Source: Caulochytrium protostelioides
Lineage: Eukaryota > Chytridiomycota > Caulochytriomycetes > Caulochytriales > Caulochytriaceae
DNA: 36,374 nucleotides
NCBI GenBank assembly: GCA_003615045.1
Contig: ML014299.1
Span: forward strand, 1-36,374
Reading direction: 5' to 3'
The translations under genes were made by a program, and so were the position numbers. This document shows positions 20,022-30,600 of the stretch, piece by piece. The notes under the pieces were generated by a model. The model was not told the origin of the DNA. It ran no database searches and saw only the letters and a list, made by a program, of their open reading frames with translations. Positions within the stretch are counted from its first letter, which is position 1. The number at the start of each line of letters is the position of its first letter.

Positions 20022-21203
20022 TCATTTCCACTGGAAAGAAGCTATTTGAGGTTGCATGCGTCCACGGTACAGTGACTCGACCAACTGGCCCTGAACCAAT
20101 GTAGAATCAATGATATCTGCGACATGACGCGGCTGGACCCGCCCATACCAGATGCCATTCAATGCCGCCGTGGTCGAAAAAAGAATGAGGTTTCCGGCGA
20201 ACTTGTGGCCACCGTAGTGCGATGTCAAAAAAACATCCACCTTGCCGCCGAGACCGCGCAGCGCGAGCTGCCGTCGGAAGGCGTCGACGAGCAACGGGCC
20301 AATCACCCCACAACGCTGATCGCGGTTCATATGGCCACAGATAGCCAACCAAAAGCGGGGAGCTCGCATAGTCGTCGTCGTCGTCGTCTGAAGAAAGGCA
20401 GAGTGATCATCGCCTGCGCTGGGTGGCAGCGGATCCGATGGCTCCGACGGGGAGAACTGGTCAAAAACGACGTCATCAGGCATGGGCGTGTGGTTCCGAA
20501 TGGCCTCTGCCACCGGCAGGACCTGCTCGGCCGCCAGCTGCGGAAAGTAAAGCCGCTCCGGGAAGCACCAGACCTCCGCGGCACGCGAGGCATCGTAGGG
20601 CCGCGTTGCGGCATCCTCCGTATTCTGCTGGACGCACGTGACCATCGTCGTATTGATCCCTGGAGGGAGGCGGGCGCGACGCGCGCCGTTTCCAGGAGTG
20701 GCCGCTACATTGGCTTCGGCTTCAGCTTCGGAAGCGGCAGCGGCAGCAGCAGCGGCGGCTCGGAGTGCCGAGCTTGGCCTGTCTTTGCGGAACGCGTCCG
20801 CGAGCCGCCGTCCGACGCTGTCGGTGGCTGCCGCTTCGATCTGAGCAGGCCAGTCAGAGGCCCGCCCTCCGCGAAAAAAGACATGGCGCGCGTAGGGTTT
20901 GACACCCGCGCGAGCCATCTCGGCGGCCGATGCGATCGTGCTCAGCAGATCAGGCGGAATGGTCGCCTCGGGGTGCTCTGACGGCGAGGACGACGCGGCC
21001 TCCGGGATGCCGCAGGCCTGGCAGCCGGCCGGTTCGGCTGCGGAATTCAGCAGTCGCACCCGCAGCGCGCCGCCAGAGCCGCCCACGGGAGCGAGGCCTT
21101 CACAGCGGCGATGGAGGCGCGGAGCGCTAAGCCATGGCCGGGAATGCCAGGGCGGCGCGCCAAGAGGCCGCGGCAGGGCGCGGAGCACGGAATGGCGACG
21201 CAT
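20022..21203 (-). CDS. AIM32-like sucrase/ferredoxin-family [2Fe-2S] protein, probably mitochondrial
   Basis: This is a 393-residue protein. The frame is open a little upstream but has no ATG before 21203. The N terminus (MRRHSVLRALPRPLGAPPWH) is Arg-rich and lacks acidic residues, like a mitochondrial presequence. The C-terminal thioredoxin-like domain carries ICGHMNRDQRCGVIGP and SHYGGHKFAGNLI, then GIWYGRVQP and a final LYRGRM. These match the Apd1/AIM32 family, where a Cys-x8-Cys and His-x3-His set binds a [2Fe-2S] cluster; here that is Cys289, Cys298, His329 and His333. An N-terminal CQAC pair may contribute to the first half-domain. A polyAla/Glu insert (about residues 155-170) and a short Thr run before the Cys motif are lineage additions. 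Yeast AIM32 supports mitochondrial redox and protein-quality functions. The family call is strong; the mitochondrial call is inferred. Confidence 0.88.
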   Translation of the reverse strand: MRRHSVLRALPRPLGAPPWHSRPWLSAPRLHRRCEGLAPVGGSGGALRVRLLNSAAEPAGCQACGIPEAASSSPSEHPEATIPPDLLSTIASAAEMARAGVKPYARHVFFRGGRASDWPAQIEAAATDSVGRRLADAFRKDRPSSALRAAAAAAAAASEAEAEANVAATPGNGARRARLPPGINTTMVTCVQQNTEDAATRPYDASRAAEVWCFPERLYFPQLAAEQVLPVAEAIRNHTPMPDDVVFDQFSPSEPSDPLPPSAGDDHSAFLQTTTTTTMRAPRFWLAICGHMNRDQRCGVIGPLLVDAFRRQLALRGLGGKVDVFLTSHYGGHKFAGNLILFSTTAALNGIWYGRVQPRHVADIIDSTLVQGQLVESLYRGRMQPQIASFQWK

Positions 21204-21945
21204 GACAAAGGCGAAGGCCACGTGCGGACTTGGCGACAGGCGCGGGCGCCGATCGGAGCCGGTGTGAGTATCGATATCGCTGTCGACATCGACGGGCAGG
21301 GACGGCACGCCTTCTCATGCGCGGGCTGTCTCGAAGGCCCGCCGCCTCGGCCCGCTGAATAACACGACTGGCGAATTAAAACGCGATGGATGTCGGGGGA
21401 CGTGCCCGCGCCGCGATCCTTCATACCACACTGTAGAAAATGTGACTGTTCGCAATGCGTGACGACGCTTGATATCGCCGCCTTGTGCCGAGCCGAGGCG
21501 GAGACACTCCACAGCACCTCCGGTGGCGGGTAAATGACGTTCAACGACGGCATCGGTTCGCCGGCGACCCTTCCTTTTGTTCTTTCCCGGCTGGGCGTCG
21601 CAACCCTGGGGGCCGAGAGTGGAGACGCCAAGAGTGCGGCCAAGAAACAGCAGCGAATGCCATGAGATCATCCGCCATTGTCAGAGGTCTCCCATGAAGC
21701 CTCATACGCATGCCTAGCCTTAGCGGAACGTCGTTATGACGTTACGTACGTCATTATTCTTCCGATGCCTCTACCATACTCGGTAGACCGAATGGGATGC
21801 CTTTCGTCGAGTCGAGAGCATTCAAGGGGATCGCACGCTAGAACACGTTCCTCTAAGGAGCCCCCCGCCCCCCTCCGCCCCCCGATCGATTGCCATATCG
21901 ACGCAGAGGAGCCAACTCCGACATGTGTCTATGACATGAGGGCTT
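21204..21945. other. Intergenic upstream of the AIM32-like gene
   Basis: About 740 bp between two minus-strand genes, holding the AIM32-like promoter and the 3' flank of the Ser/Pro-rich gene. Apart from the dyad at 21736-21754 and a C-rich patch at 21865-21890, I see no feature. Confidence 0.45.
21736..21754. promoter_or_regulatory. Dyad of two TGACGT half-sites (CRE-like)
   Basis: ATGACGT-TACGT-ACGTCAT has 7-bp inverted arms and a 5-bp spacer, each arm holding TGACGT, the ATF/CREB bZIP half-site. It lies about 530 bp upstream of the AIM32-like ATG. The position is plausible for an upstream activating site, but occupancy and function are unknown. Confidence 0.35.
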
Positions 21946-24390
21946 TCACTCCACAGGAGACAGCGAGCGCACTGACCGAAGAGTCAGGAGGGCCGAGGGC
22001 GTGTCAACGGTAGTCGGCGCCGAGCCCTGGCGCGGCGTTGCCGTCGTTGCCGTCGCCATCGGCCGCGGGAGCCCGCTCGTCCGGACGCCGCCAGGACCGC
22101 TGCCACGACTCGACGCGTCCGCACTGTCGAAAACGAGCGACCCGACACTGCTCACGGGCCGCGGCAGCCGGCTCGACGGGTTGCTCGGCCGCGTGGTCGT
22201 GCTGCGACGCTGCGGCAGGCCCGATCGTGGATACGCGCCGCCGAGGGCGCCTGCAGCCGTCGTGGGGGTCGACGCCTCGGGCGGCGTCGCGGCACCGTCG
22301 GCCGCCACCGGCGTCAGCAGCGGCGTCGACCGCGCGCTCGCTAGACTCCGACGCTCGTCGCGGGCCGCGTGGCCGGCGGCGTCGAGCGACGCGTCGGACC
22401 GACGGCGGCCAAACGGCATGGCGCCCGCGGTCCCCGCGGGCGCCGTCACGGCGGACACGGCGCGACGGGGGCCTGCGGTCGTGCTGCTGAGCCGGCCCAT
22501 GGAGGCGATGCGGTTGATCCGCGAAGCGCTGCGCGTCGGGGAGGGCGTGCCGGGGGCCGCGTCGGCCGCTGCGGGCGGCCGGGCAGCCGCGGGCCGCGAC
22601 AGCGTCGTCGGCGCCGCGATGCGGGACCACCGTGTGGCCGGTGAGACAGGCTCAGAAGCGCTCGCCGCGCAGCTCCGCGGGCTCGCGCTCGTGACGTCGC
22701 GCGCCGGCGAGGTGGCCGTCGGCGGCGGAGCGACCGTCGGCGGCGAGACGCGCGTCTCGTCCGTCAGGGCGATGCTCCGTCGCGCCAGTAGCGACGCCGC
22801 CGGCGACGTGGGCAGGGGCGGCGAGGCCGCGGCCGACGATGAGGGCGAGGGCGACAACGCGGCGGCCGGCACGACGGGCGACGCGGAGGGAGAGGCGGCC
22901 GCGAGACGCCGCGCGATAGGACTCGACGGCCACGGGCGTGCCTCCGTCGCCGGGGCCGGCGCATGGAGGGCTTGGGAGGACCAGGGCCGGGCGGGGAGCA
23001 TGCCGCGGCGACGGGGCGACGGACTGGTGCCCGTAGGCGCCGGCAGCCGCGAGGACGACGAGACGGTGGCACGCCGGTCGCGCCGCGCAGGCGGCGGCGT
23101 GGCGATCTGGTTTGTTGTCGGACGCGGCATCCACGACGACGATCGCGGCGACGGCAGGCCCGAGAGATGGATGCGCGTGGCGGCGGGCGATTCCGACGCC
23201 GTGGGGTCGGTCCGTGTCGGCGTTCGAAGCACGGGCAACGCAGTTGTTGTGATGGGGATGGGCCCCGGCGGCGAGCCGACGGCGTCGTCTGCCGCATGGA
23301 CGGTGACGTGAACATCGATGGCCGCCGTCACCGTCATTGCTGCCGTCGCTGAAGTCGTCGCGGTTGTCGTCACGGTCGCTGTTTCCACCGCGGCGGGTCG
23401 CGAGCGGGACATTGAGAGGGGCGATGCCAGGGACACAACTAGCTCCGGGTTGGGTAATGCTGCGGACGCCGCCACAGGAGATGGCGGGCGGAGGTGAGAG
23501 GGACGCCGCGACGGGATCGCATGCTGTTTCTCACGCCATGGCGGTTGCGACGGGGATAGTGATGGAGATAACGACGGCGACGGCGACGGCGATGGCGCAG
23601 GGGAGGGCCCGAGGCGCGGGGCCGCTACCGCGGCCGTGACGGCGGCCGCGGCGGTCGCAGCGGCCGCACGACCCTCATGCTTAGTCTGACTGAGTCGCTG
23701 CTGGTGGGCCAGCGTGCTGTTAAACAGCTGCCGGTTGACGCGGAAGGGGAGCGCCGGCGGCTGCACGAGACTTTGTGGCCGCATCGGAATGGCATCCCGC
23801 CGACGGCGCGAGCCGCCCTCGCCGCCACCAACGTCGTCGTTGCGGAGTACCGCTTCATCGCCGCTCCCATGCAGAACCTTGCCCGTCCTGCTATCGCCAT
23901 CGCCATCGCCTCCGCCGTCGTCCTCACCCTCATCCTCGTCGCTGGTATCGTCATCGCCAGCGTCGTTATAGTCGGCCTCCGTAATGGGCGACGGCGTCCG
24001 ATCGGCAATGCCTTCAGCGAGGTAGGGCTGCACGTCGTCAAGTGCCTCGTCCAGCGGCAGAATCGCCAGGTTGGGCTCCGATGCCGCGAGCAGCGGCATG
24101 GCCGACTCGCCGTTGCCGTCGCCTGTCATGGGCACGTGACCAGCACGCGGCCAGAGAGATCGGTCTTCGCCGCCGCGGGCGCCGCCGAGGGCGCCGCCGC
24201 CATCCAGCAGGAGCCCGCCGCTGTCGCGGGATCCCACGGACGACGCGCTGGAAGGATCGTCGGCGAACGGCGTCTGCCGGGTATCGACCAGGCCGCGGTG
24301 GGTCGTGATGCCGAGGTCACGGCTGTCCCAGAGAGAGACGTTGGAGGCCTCGATGCGGTCGAGGTCAATGAGGCCGGCGTCGTCGTCCAT
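21946..24390 (-). CDS. Ser/Pro-rich disordered protein with S-x-L-P motifs, function unknown
   Basis: This is an 814-residue protein from an ATG at 24390. The N terminus is acidic and looks more ordered (LIDLDRIEASNVSLWDSRDL), followed by an Asp/Glu/Gly stretch at about 150-175. The rest is basic and Ser/Pro/Ala/Thr-rich with no globular domain I recognise. Five S-x-L-P motifs flanked by basic or Pro residues stand out: SGLPSP (about 408), SRLPAP (446), SGLPQR (721), SRLPRP (740) and SGLPRP (772). Such S-x-[IL]-P motifs in basic disordered regions are the known binding code for EB1-type microtubule plus-end proteins, so a +TIP role is a reasonable hypothesis. It is unproven, since such short motifs also occur by chance in Ser/Pro-rich sequence. 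Many S-P and T-P sites suggest CDK/MAPK phosphorylation. Confidence 0.65.
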   Translation of the reverse strand: MDDDAGLIDLDRIEASNVSLWDSRDLGITTHRGLVDTRQTPFADDPSSASSVGSRDSGGLLLDGGGALGGARGGEDRSLWPRAGHVPMTGDGNGESAMPLLAASEPNLAILPLDEALDDVQPYLAEGIADRTPSPITEADYNDAGDDDTSDEDEGEDDGGGDGDGDSRTGKVLHGSGDEAVLRNDDVGGGEGGSRRRRDAIPMRPQSLVQPPALPFRVNRQLFNSTLAHQQRLSQTKHEGRAAAATAAAAVTAAVAAPRLGPSPAPSPSPSPSLSPSLSPSQPPWREKQHAIPSRRPSHLRPPSPVAASAALPNPELVVSLASPLSMSRSRPAAVETATVTTTATTSATAAMTVTAAIDVHVTVHAADDAVGSPPGPIPITTTALPVLRTPTRTDPTASESPAATRIHLSGLPSPRSSSWMPRPTTNQIATPPPARRDRRATVSSSSRLPAPTGTSPSPRRRGMLPARPWSSQALHAPAPATEARPWPSSPIARRLAAASPSASPVVPAAALSPSPSSSAAASPPLPTSPAASLLARRSIALTDETRVSPPTVAPPPTATSPARDVTSASPRSCAASASEPVSPATRWSRIAAPTTLSRPAAARPPAAADAAPGTPSPTRSASRINRIASMGRLSSTTAGPRRAVSAVTAPAGTAGAMPFGRRRSDASLDAAGHAARDERRSLASARSTPLLTPVAADGAATPPEASTPTTAAGALGGAYPRSGLPQRRSTTTRPSNPSSRLPRPVSSVGSLVFDSADASSRGSGPGGVRTSGLPRPMATATTATPRQGSAPTTVDTPSALLTLRSVRSLSPVE

Positions 24391-24510
24391 GCTGGCCGGC
24401 GTCGTGGCTGCCGCTGCCGCTGCCGCTGCCGCCCGCCCGCCCGCCCGCAGCCCCCGGCGGGCGGTAGGGCGCGGATCGAGACCCGTTGCAACCTTGTGCT
24501 TGGCGCGTCA

Positions 24511-24582
24511 GCGGCAGCGGCAGCGGCAGTGGCAGTGGCAGTGGCAATGGCAGTGGTAGTGGCAGCGGCAGTGGCAGCGGCA
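24511..24582. repeat. (GGCAGY)n hexanucleotide tract
   Basis: About twelve units of GGCAGC or GGCAGT with a few substitutions, 120-190 bp upstream of the Ser/Pro-rich gene's ATG, so probably in its promoter or 5' UTR. Confidence 0.8.
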
Positions 24583-24892
24583 CCGAAGCGGGCGATGGCG
24601 CGATCGGTTGATGTGGACGAGGATTGCCGGGGTTTAGGGGACGTACACGGCTCGTGTGACGATGGATCCGAGTGACACACGGCTACGCGTCGACGCGTCG
24701 GCTCGGCATTGTCGACGTGCCTCGACGCTGAATCGGGTAACGGCAATGGGATTTCACTCCGACTCCCGTGCGTGCGGCGGACACGGCAGCCGATCGGGTG
24801 GCGTCCTCTCTGCGGGATCGCCTCGATGCCCACCCATCACACCACCAGGTCACTGCCCACCGATCGTCTGAATGGCATGCCATCATCGCTTC

Positions 24893-24957
24893 CACGTGGT
24901 CGGCGCCGTGGCACGTGGTCGGCATCGTGGAGCACGTGGCGTCCTTTGAAGCACGTG
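24893..24957. promoter_or_regulatory. Cluster of four CACGTG G-boxes at helical spacing
   Basis: CACGTG occurs at 24893, 24912, 24933 and 24952, each followed by G, at steps of 19, 21 and 19 bp, close to two helical turns. The first units look like imperfect tandem copies (CACGTGGTCGGC then a CGTGG half-site). CACGTG is the core site of bHLH factors such as Cbf1, Pho4 and SREBP-type regulators. The cluster is about 500 bp upstream of the Ser/Pro-rich gene, which is the likeliest target; eIF3a is 2.7 kb away on the other side. Confidence 0.55.
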
Positions 24958-27636
24958 GAGCACGCGACGAGCCTTCGCGACGATCGGCCGGGCGGTATAC
25001 CGCCGCGCGCGGGGAGAGTCGCGACGGCCCAGTCCGAGACGCGACGAGCGGCAGTGGGCGCGGCGGCGTCGCGCCACGACGCCACGCGGTCTGATCCCGT
25101 GTGAGGCGGCTCACCGCCCCGAGCGCAGGACCCTCGCCCCACCTGCCCCGATACCGCGCCGGCCGCAGATCGGCTGCCCCGAGCCCTGGCCACGGGTGGC
25201 TTAGCGAAGCACGCTGGCTCAATGGCGCGCCGTCTTGGATGGGCGAGGGCCGTCGTTCGGTCCGACGGTGGCGCCGCGCGGAGTCTGCAGGGTCCGGACG
25301 ACGCGGTCCACGGCCTGCGCGGGCAGGGCGAGGCCTTGTCCGGCGGCAGAGCAGCGGTGGTCCGCGGTCCGCGGGAGCCTCTCGGGACCGAGCAGGCACA
25401 CGCTGGCGGCGAAGGTTCATGGCCGGGCAGAGCTGACACTCCGGGCTCGGAAGCTTGCAAGCCTGGGCGACCTCCTCTTCTAGACTTGGCGCTGCAGGAT
25501 CGATGCCATGCAGCTCTAATCGTCCTGCCAGCCGCTGCGGTTGCTGTGATTTGTTGCGCTTCTTCACCTCGATCGACTCACGCATGTCCTGAATCCATGC
25601 ATCGCGCGATCGGGACCAAGCAGCATACCGAGCTTGAGGCACGGGGAATCGTCAAAGACTTGGTGGAAACAACATCTATGACCGTCGGCCGCTTCGCCCA
25701 TCCCTGTAACGCACGCGAAGGGCTCATCGTCTCGCGACAACTGCGCGGCTTAGGCTGCGTGGAGACCTGCGACTCTCCCTGCAGCGATGCGCTATGCACA
25801 ACCAACATGCGGTCACGCTCGTGCGACATGGACTGCTTTGAAGATGCATTGCTCTCGACGCAAGCCCCACTCGACTTGCAAATTTTGATGAGATGATTCC
25901 ATTCACATCATTTTCAATAGCCACTTGGTTCCTCGTCGTGTTCTGAGCAAACCGGGGCAAAGACAAAGTTGGACCGTACAGTTGTTGACGTCTTAGCGTC
26001 GCCACTCAAGTCATACACGTCTGTCAAACACCATGTTGTCCCACTTGAACGAATCGGAACCCGTGACTATACCATGCTCAAAGTTGCTTGCCACATATAC
26101 CTACGAAGGGCTTCCATCAGGCGGCTTCACCAGTCAGACCTGCCGCACCGAGCCGCGTCACAGGAGGAGGGCTGGTGGGCCGACAACGTTTATCCGTCGC
26201 TGAGCATGGACCAAAAACAAACCAAAGAAAAGCAGGCTGCTTCCTTGAAAACTGGAGGCGGATGACTGCCCCAAGTTATCTTAGCCCAACTATGATTGGA
26301 CAATAAACATCCCTTTTTCAATGGGATTTATCTATCGATCCTTCGACCGATGAACGGCATGCCATCGACGATATCACACTGACTGGCATTGGACGATCCT
26401 GCTGGCCGATTTCCCCGTTTTTTTCCCCCTTCCTTCCTGCCGGGCTGACTGCTTGCGGCTTTCCCGGCGGCTGTGGCCTTGTCCAGGACTGCCAAGGAAA
26501 AGGGTCCAATCGCTTCGCGAATGGCATTGACCTTACTGGCGGTGGTCGCCCAGCAACCGTCGCGAATGTCAAGAGCGCTGGTGCCTTCTATCGCGATTCG
26601 CGGCGTCGGCTACGATGACGACGGCGACGGCAGCACCGGTAGCGACGGCCACGACGGCGGGAAAGACGGCGCCGTCCGTCGGTGCTCGAGTCGGACAGTC
26701 GACGCCGCTCCGCTGCGACGCGAGACGCGGGACACGAGACGCGAGACGCGAGCACCACCGCTCTGGACTCCCGCTGGCGGGGGGCGCGGCCAGCCTATGG
26801 GGTCTGCGGCTGGCCGCCGCGGCTGGCATGGCGGGCACGGCGGGCGCAGGCCGAAGGGCGGCGTGGCCGGAGCCGGCGTCGCCGATGCCGGGCGTCGGCG
26901 GGGCCCGCCAAAGCGGCGACCCTTCGAGCGCATCGCCGGCGTCCCGCGGGCCGCAGCCGCAGGTGGCGATGGCAGGAAAAGAGGGGGTCCGCGGTGGCGG
27001 GCGACGCCGCGGCCAACGCCGACGGAGGCCGGCGCGAGCGAGCGAGCGAGCGAGGGGATGCCATGCAGGCCGGAGGGCGGCGTGAGCAGGGACGCGCCGC
27101 GGCGCGCGGTCGGCACACCGTCCCGCCGCGAGTCGACCCGTGTCGCTCGCGGTGGGCCGGCGGCGTCGGCGTTAGCGGCGGACGGACAGCCGGCGGACGA
27201 GGCCCGGCAGGCAGACCGCGACGCCATGCGACGTGCCTCTCGGCGGGACCGCGACCGGCCATGCCTGCCGCCGCGAGTCGGCAACGCAGCGTGCTTTGGG
27301 CTCGCGAGACGGCCGTTGGCGTCGCCGTCAGTGTCGTCGTTGGCGTCGGTGCCGAGCACCCTTCCCGCGTGGGACGGGTGCGGGCGTGAAGCTGTATTTT
27401 TTTTTTGTGGTCGAGAAGGGGTCGTGACACGTTGTTTCAACGCAGCTCCTCAAGGGGCCCTCCCGAGTGCAGAAGCGACGTGCGGCTGCGCCTGGTTCGT
27501 TGGGATTTGTTCACCACGCCCTTCCATACCACGTCAACGCGAAAAGGCCGTGTTGAAGTCACCGTGGTCCTGCTTCCCCCCATCCCCCGCCCGTCTCCCC
27601 GTTGACCACCCCCGCTGACCCGAAGGTCGCGTCATC

Positions 27637-30600
27637 ATGCCGCCTTACTACCAGTCGAACCGTCCCGAAAATGCGCTGAAGCGCTGCGAGGACCTGGAGA
27701 GCGTCGGCCAGCCGGAGGCCGCGCTCAAAATTCTCCATGAGGTCATCATGTCGAAGCACGCGCGCGTGGCGCCGCTCGACGTGATGGAGCCCATCCTGAT
27801 GCGGTTCGTCGAGCTCTGCGTCGCGCTGCGCCGCGGCAAGCTCGCGAAGGAGGGTCTCATTCAGTTCAAGAACGTCTCGCAGAACACGTCCGTGCTGCCG
27901 ATTGACCGCGTGATGAAGCACTACATCGCGCTGACGGAGGCGCGTCTCGCGGCGGCGCAGGCTGAGGCCGACGCGATCAATGCGAACGCCGCCACGGCGA
28001 GCGCCAAGCCCGAGGGCGAGGCGGCCGTCGAGGACCTGGAGACCGTCGAGACGCCGGAGACGCTGATCCTCGCGACGGTGACGGGTGAGGACTCGAAAGA
28101 CCGCACGGACCGCCAGCTCGTCACGCCGTGGCTGCGCTTTGTCTGGGAAGTCTACCGCCAGGCCCTCGACATCCTGCGCAACAATGCGCGCCTCGAGATC
28201 CTCTACCACACGGTGAGCCACCAGGCCTTCCACTTCTGCCTCAAGTACGAGCGCAAGACCGAGTTCCGCCGTCTTGCGGACCTGCTCCGCCTGCACGTCA
28301 CCTCGGCTCAGAAGTACAGCCACCAGGACCACACGATTTCGCTGAACGAGCCGGCCACGCTCCAGCGCTACCTGGAAACGCGTCTGCTTCAGCTGAACAT
28401 TGCGAACGAGCTCGAGCTCTGGCAGTTGGCCTTCACGTCGCTCGAGGACATCCACACCCTCTTCCGTCTGAGCGACAAGGCCCCGCCCGCGGCGTACCTC
28501 TCGACGTACTACGAGAAGATGGCCCGCGTCTTCCTCGTCGGCGGCAACCAGCTCTTCCACGCTGCCGCCCTCGCCGAGTACTACGCCGTCCAGGTCCAGA
28601 CCGGCCACCTGAGCGCCGAGGAGCACGACCGCCTCGCGGCCGCCGTCCTCCTCGCGGCCATCAGCGTGCCCCTCACCACGGCCTCGGCCAACGCCCGCGC
28701 TCGCCGCCCCGTCGCGACCGCTACGACCCACAACCTCCACCTCATGGTCAGCGCCCTCGACTCCTCCCAGGTCGACGACACGCGCGCCCACGCCATCAAG
28801 CTCGCCCAGCTCCTCCACCTGCCGGAGGTGCCCACCCGCGCCGGGCTGATCGCCGCCGCCCTCCATGCCGCCGTCGTCCACCCGGCCGCCCAGGGCCGCA
28901 CCTTCGCCCTGGTCAAGGCCGTCCACACCGCGCTCGAGATCGACTTCAACCCGCTCGGCATGTGCGCCACGCTCGCGCCCCACCTGGCCGCGCTCATGGC
29001 CAACGACGCCGCCGCCGCCGAGGCCGCCAAGGCTGCCGTCACGGCTGCGCCCGCCGTGCCCGCCAAGGCCGACGCCAAGGCCCTCGCCCTGGCGTCTGCC
29101 GGCACGCCCCTCGAGTTCTGGCGCTACGTCGCGCCCCTCAACGCCGTCGTGCTCACCCGCCTCATGCAGCAGCTCGCCCGCGTCTACCAGACCGTGCCCC
29201 TCGCCCGCGTCCGCACCCTCGCCGGCGCCCTGCCGGCGCCCTTCGCGGCCGATGCCCGCGCTCTCGAGGCCGCCGCCATGGCCGCCTGCCGCCGCGGCGA
29301 GCTCGCGCTCCGCATCGACCACGCCGCTGACACGCTCTCGGCCGACACCGTCCGCTTCGGCAACTCGGTGGGCAACAACGCCGGCCCCTCCGCGGACGCC
29401 GGCGTCGACCAGCTCCGCAACCAGCTGGCGCACATGGCGGTCGCGTTCACGGCCGTCGCGTACCGCGTCGACGACGACCTCCAGCAGGCGCAGCGCGCGC
29501 GCCGCGCCGCCGCCGTCACGGCCGCCCGTCTCGCCGCGGTGGCCGAGCACGACGCCACCGTCCTGCGCCGCTACGTGGCGGAGCGCAAGAAGGAGATGGT
29601 CGCCCATGTCCAGCGCAAGCGCCAGGATGAAGAGCGCCAGGCCCGCCGCGAGCGTCTGCAGCGCGAGGAAGACGAGAAGCGCGAGCGCCTCGAGGCCGAG
29701 GCGCGCCAGCGCCAGGAAGCCAGCCGTCTCGCTGAGATGGAACAGATCGAGAAGGAGCAGGCGCTTGCGGCGCAGCAGGTCATCTTCGAGCAGCTCCAGC
29801 AGGCGGGCGTGAAGATCGACAAGAAGACGCTCGAGCGCATGAGCCCCGAGGAGCTCAAGGACCTGCAGAACCAGCAGATCCGCAAGGAGCGCGAGGATCT
29901 GCGCCACAAGATTGCGGCGCTCGCGCGTCGCATCGACTACACGGAGCGCGCGTACCGCAAGGAGGAGCTGCCGCTGCTGGCGGCCGACTACGAGAAGCAG
30001 CAGCAGATGGACCGCATCTTCCACGATGCGAAGGTTGCGGCCGAGCGCGAGGAAGCCGCGGCGAAGCATGCGTCCGACCTCATCCTGCGCGACCGCTTTG
30101 CCCGCATGCAGCCCGACTACGACGCGTTCCGTGCCAAGTATGACGCGCTCCAGCAGGACGTGATCGCGCGCCGCGTCGCCGAGGCCGAGGCCGCCAAGCG
30201 CCAGGCCCGTGCCCACCGCATCCAGGAAGCGCGCCAGCGCAAGTACGAGGAGCTCGTCCGCGCCGAGCAGCAGCGCGAGGCCGAGGAGGCCGCCGCAGCC
30301 GAGGCTGAGCGCCAGCGCCTCGCCGAGGAGCAGGCCGAGCGCGAGCGCGCCGAGGCTGAGGCCAAGGCCGCCGCCGAGCGCGCCGAGGCCGCCGCCCGCG
30401 CCGCCGCCGAGCGCCAGCGTCTCGACGAGATCGCCGCCATCCAAGCCCGCCGCGACGCCGAGGTCGAGGCCCGCATGCTGGCCGAGCGCCAGCGCGCGCT
30501 GGCCGCCTCGACACCCGCCGCCCGCACGCCGATCGACTTCTCGAACGCCCGCCGCGGCCCCGGCCCGGCCGGCGTGCCCGTCCCTGCCGCGGCTGCCACG

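Larger units (their letters stand above)
24391..27636. other. 3.2-kb divergent intergenic region
   Basis: This separates the minus-strand Ser/Pro-rich gene from the plus-strand eIF3a gene. It holds a hexanucleotide tract at 24511-24582 and a CACGTG cluster at 24893-24957. A less GC-rich central part (about 25500-26400) shows no recognisable gene. A GC-rich stretch (26600-27370) has long overlapping frames on both strands that I judge spurious, including a (GAGC)n run near 27036. A T10 run near 27400 and a C/T-rich leader just precede the eIF3a start. I found no tRNA-like fold. Confidence 0.5.

Noticed and set aside
24683-25585. 300-codon minus-strand frame starting MRESIEVKKRNKSQQPQR
   Set aside because: The start looks plausible, but the rest is Arg/Pro/Ala-rich, overlaps the CACGTG repeat, and matches no family I know.
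26473-27618. Open frame of 381 codons upstream of eIF3a (and 276 codons antisense)
   Set aside because: Arg/Gly/Ala-rich low complexity in both directions and running into the eIF3a leader; no domain.
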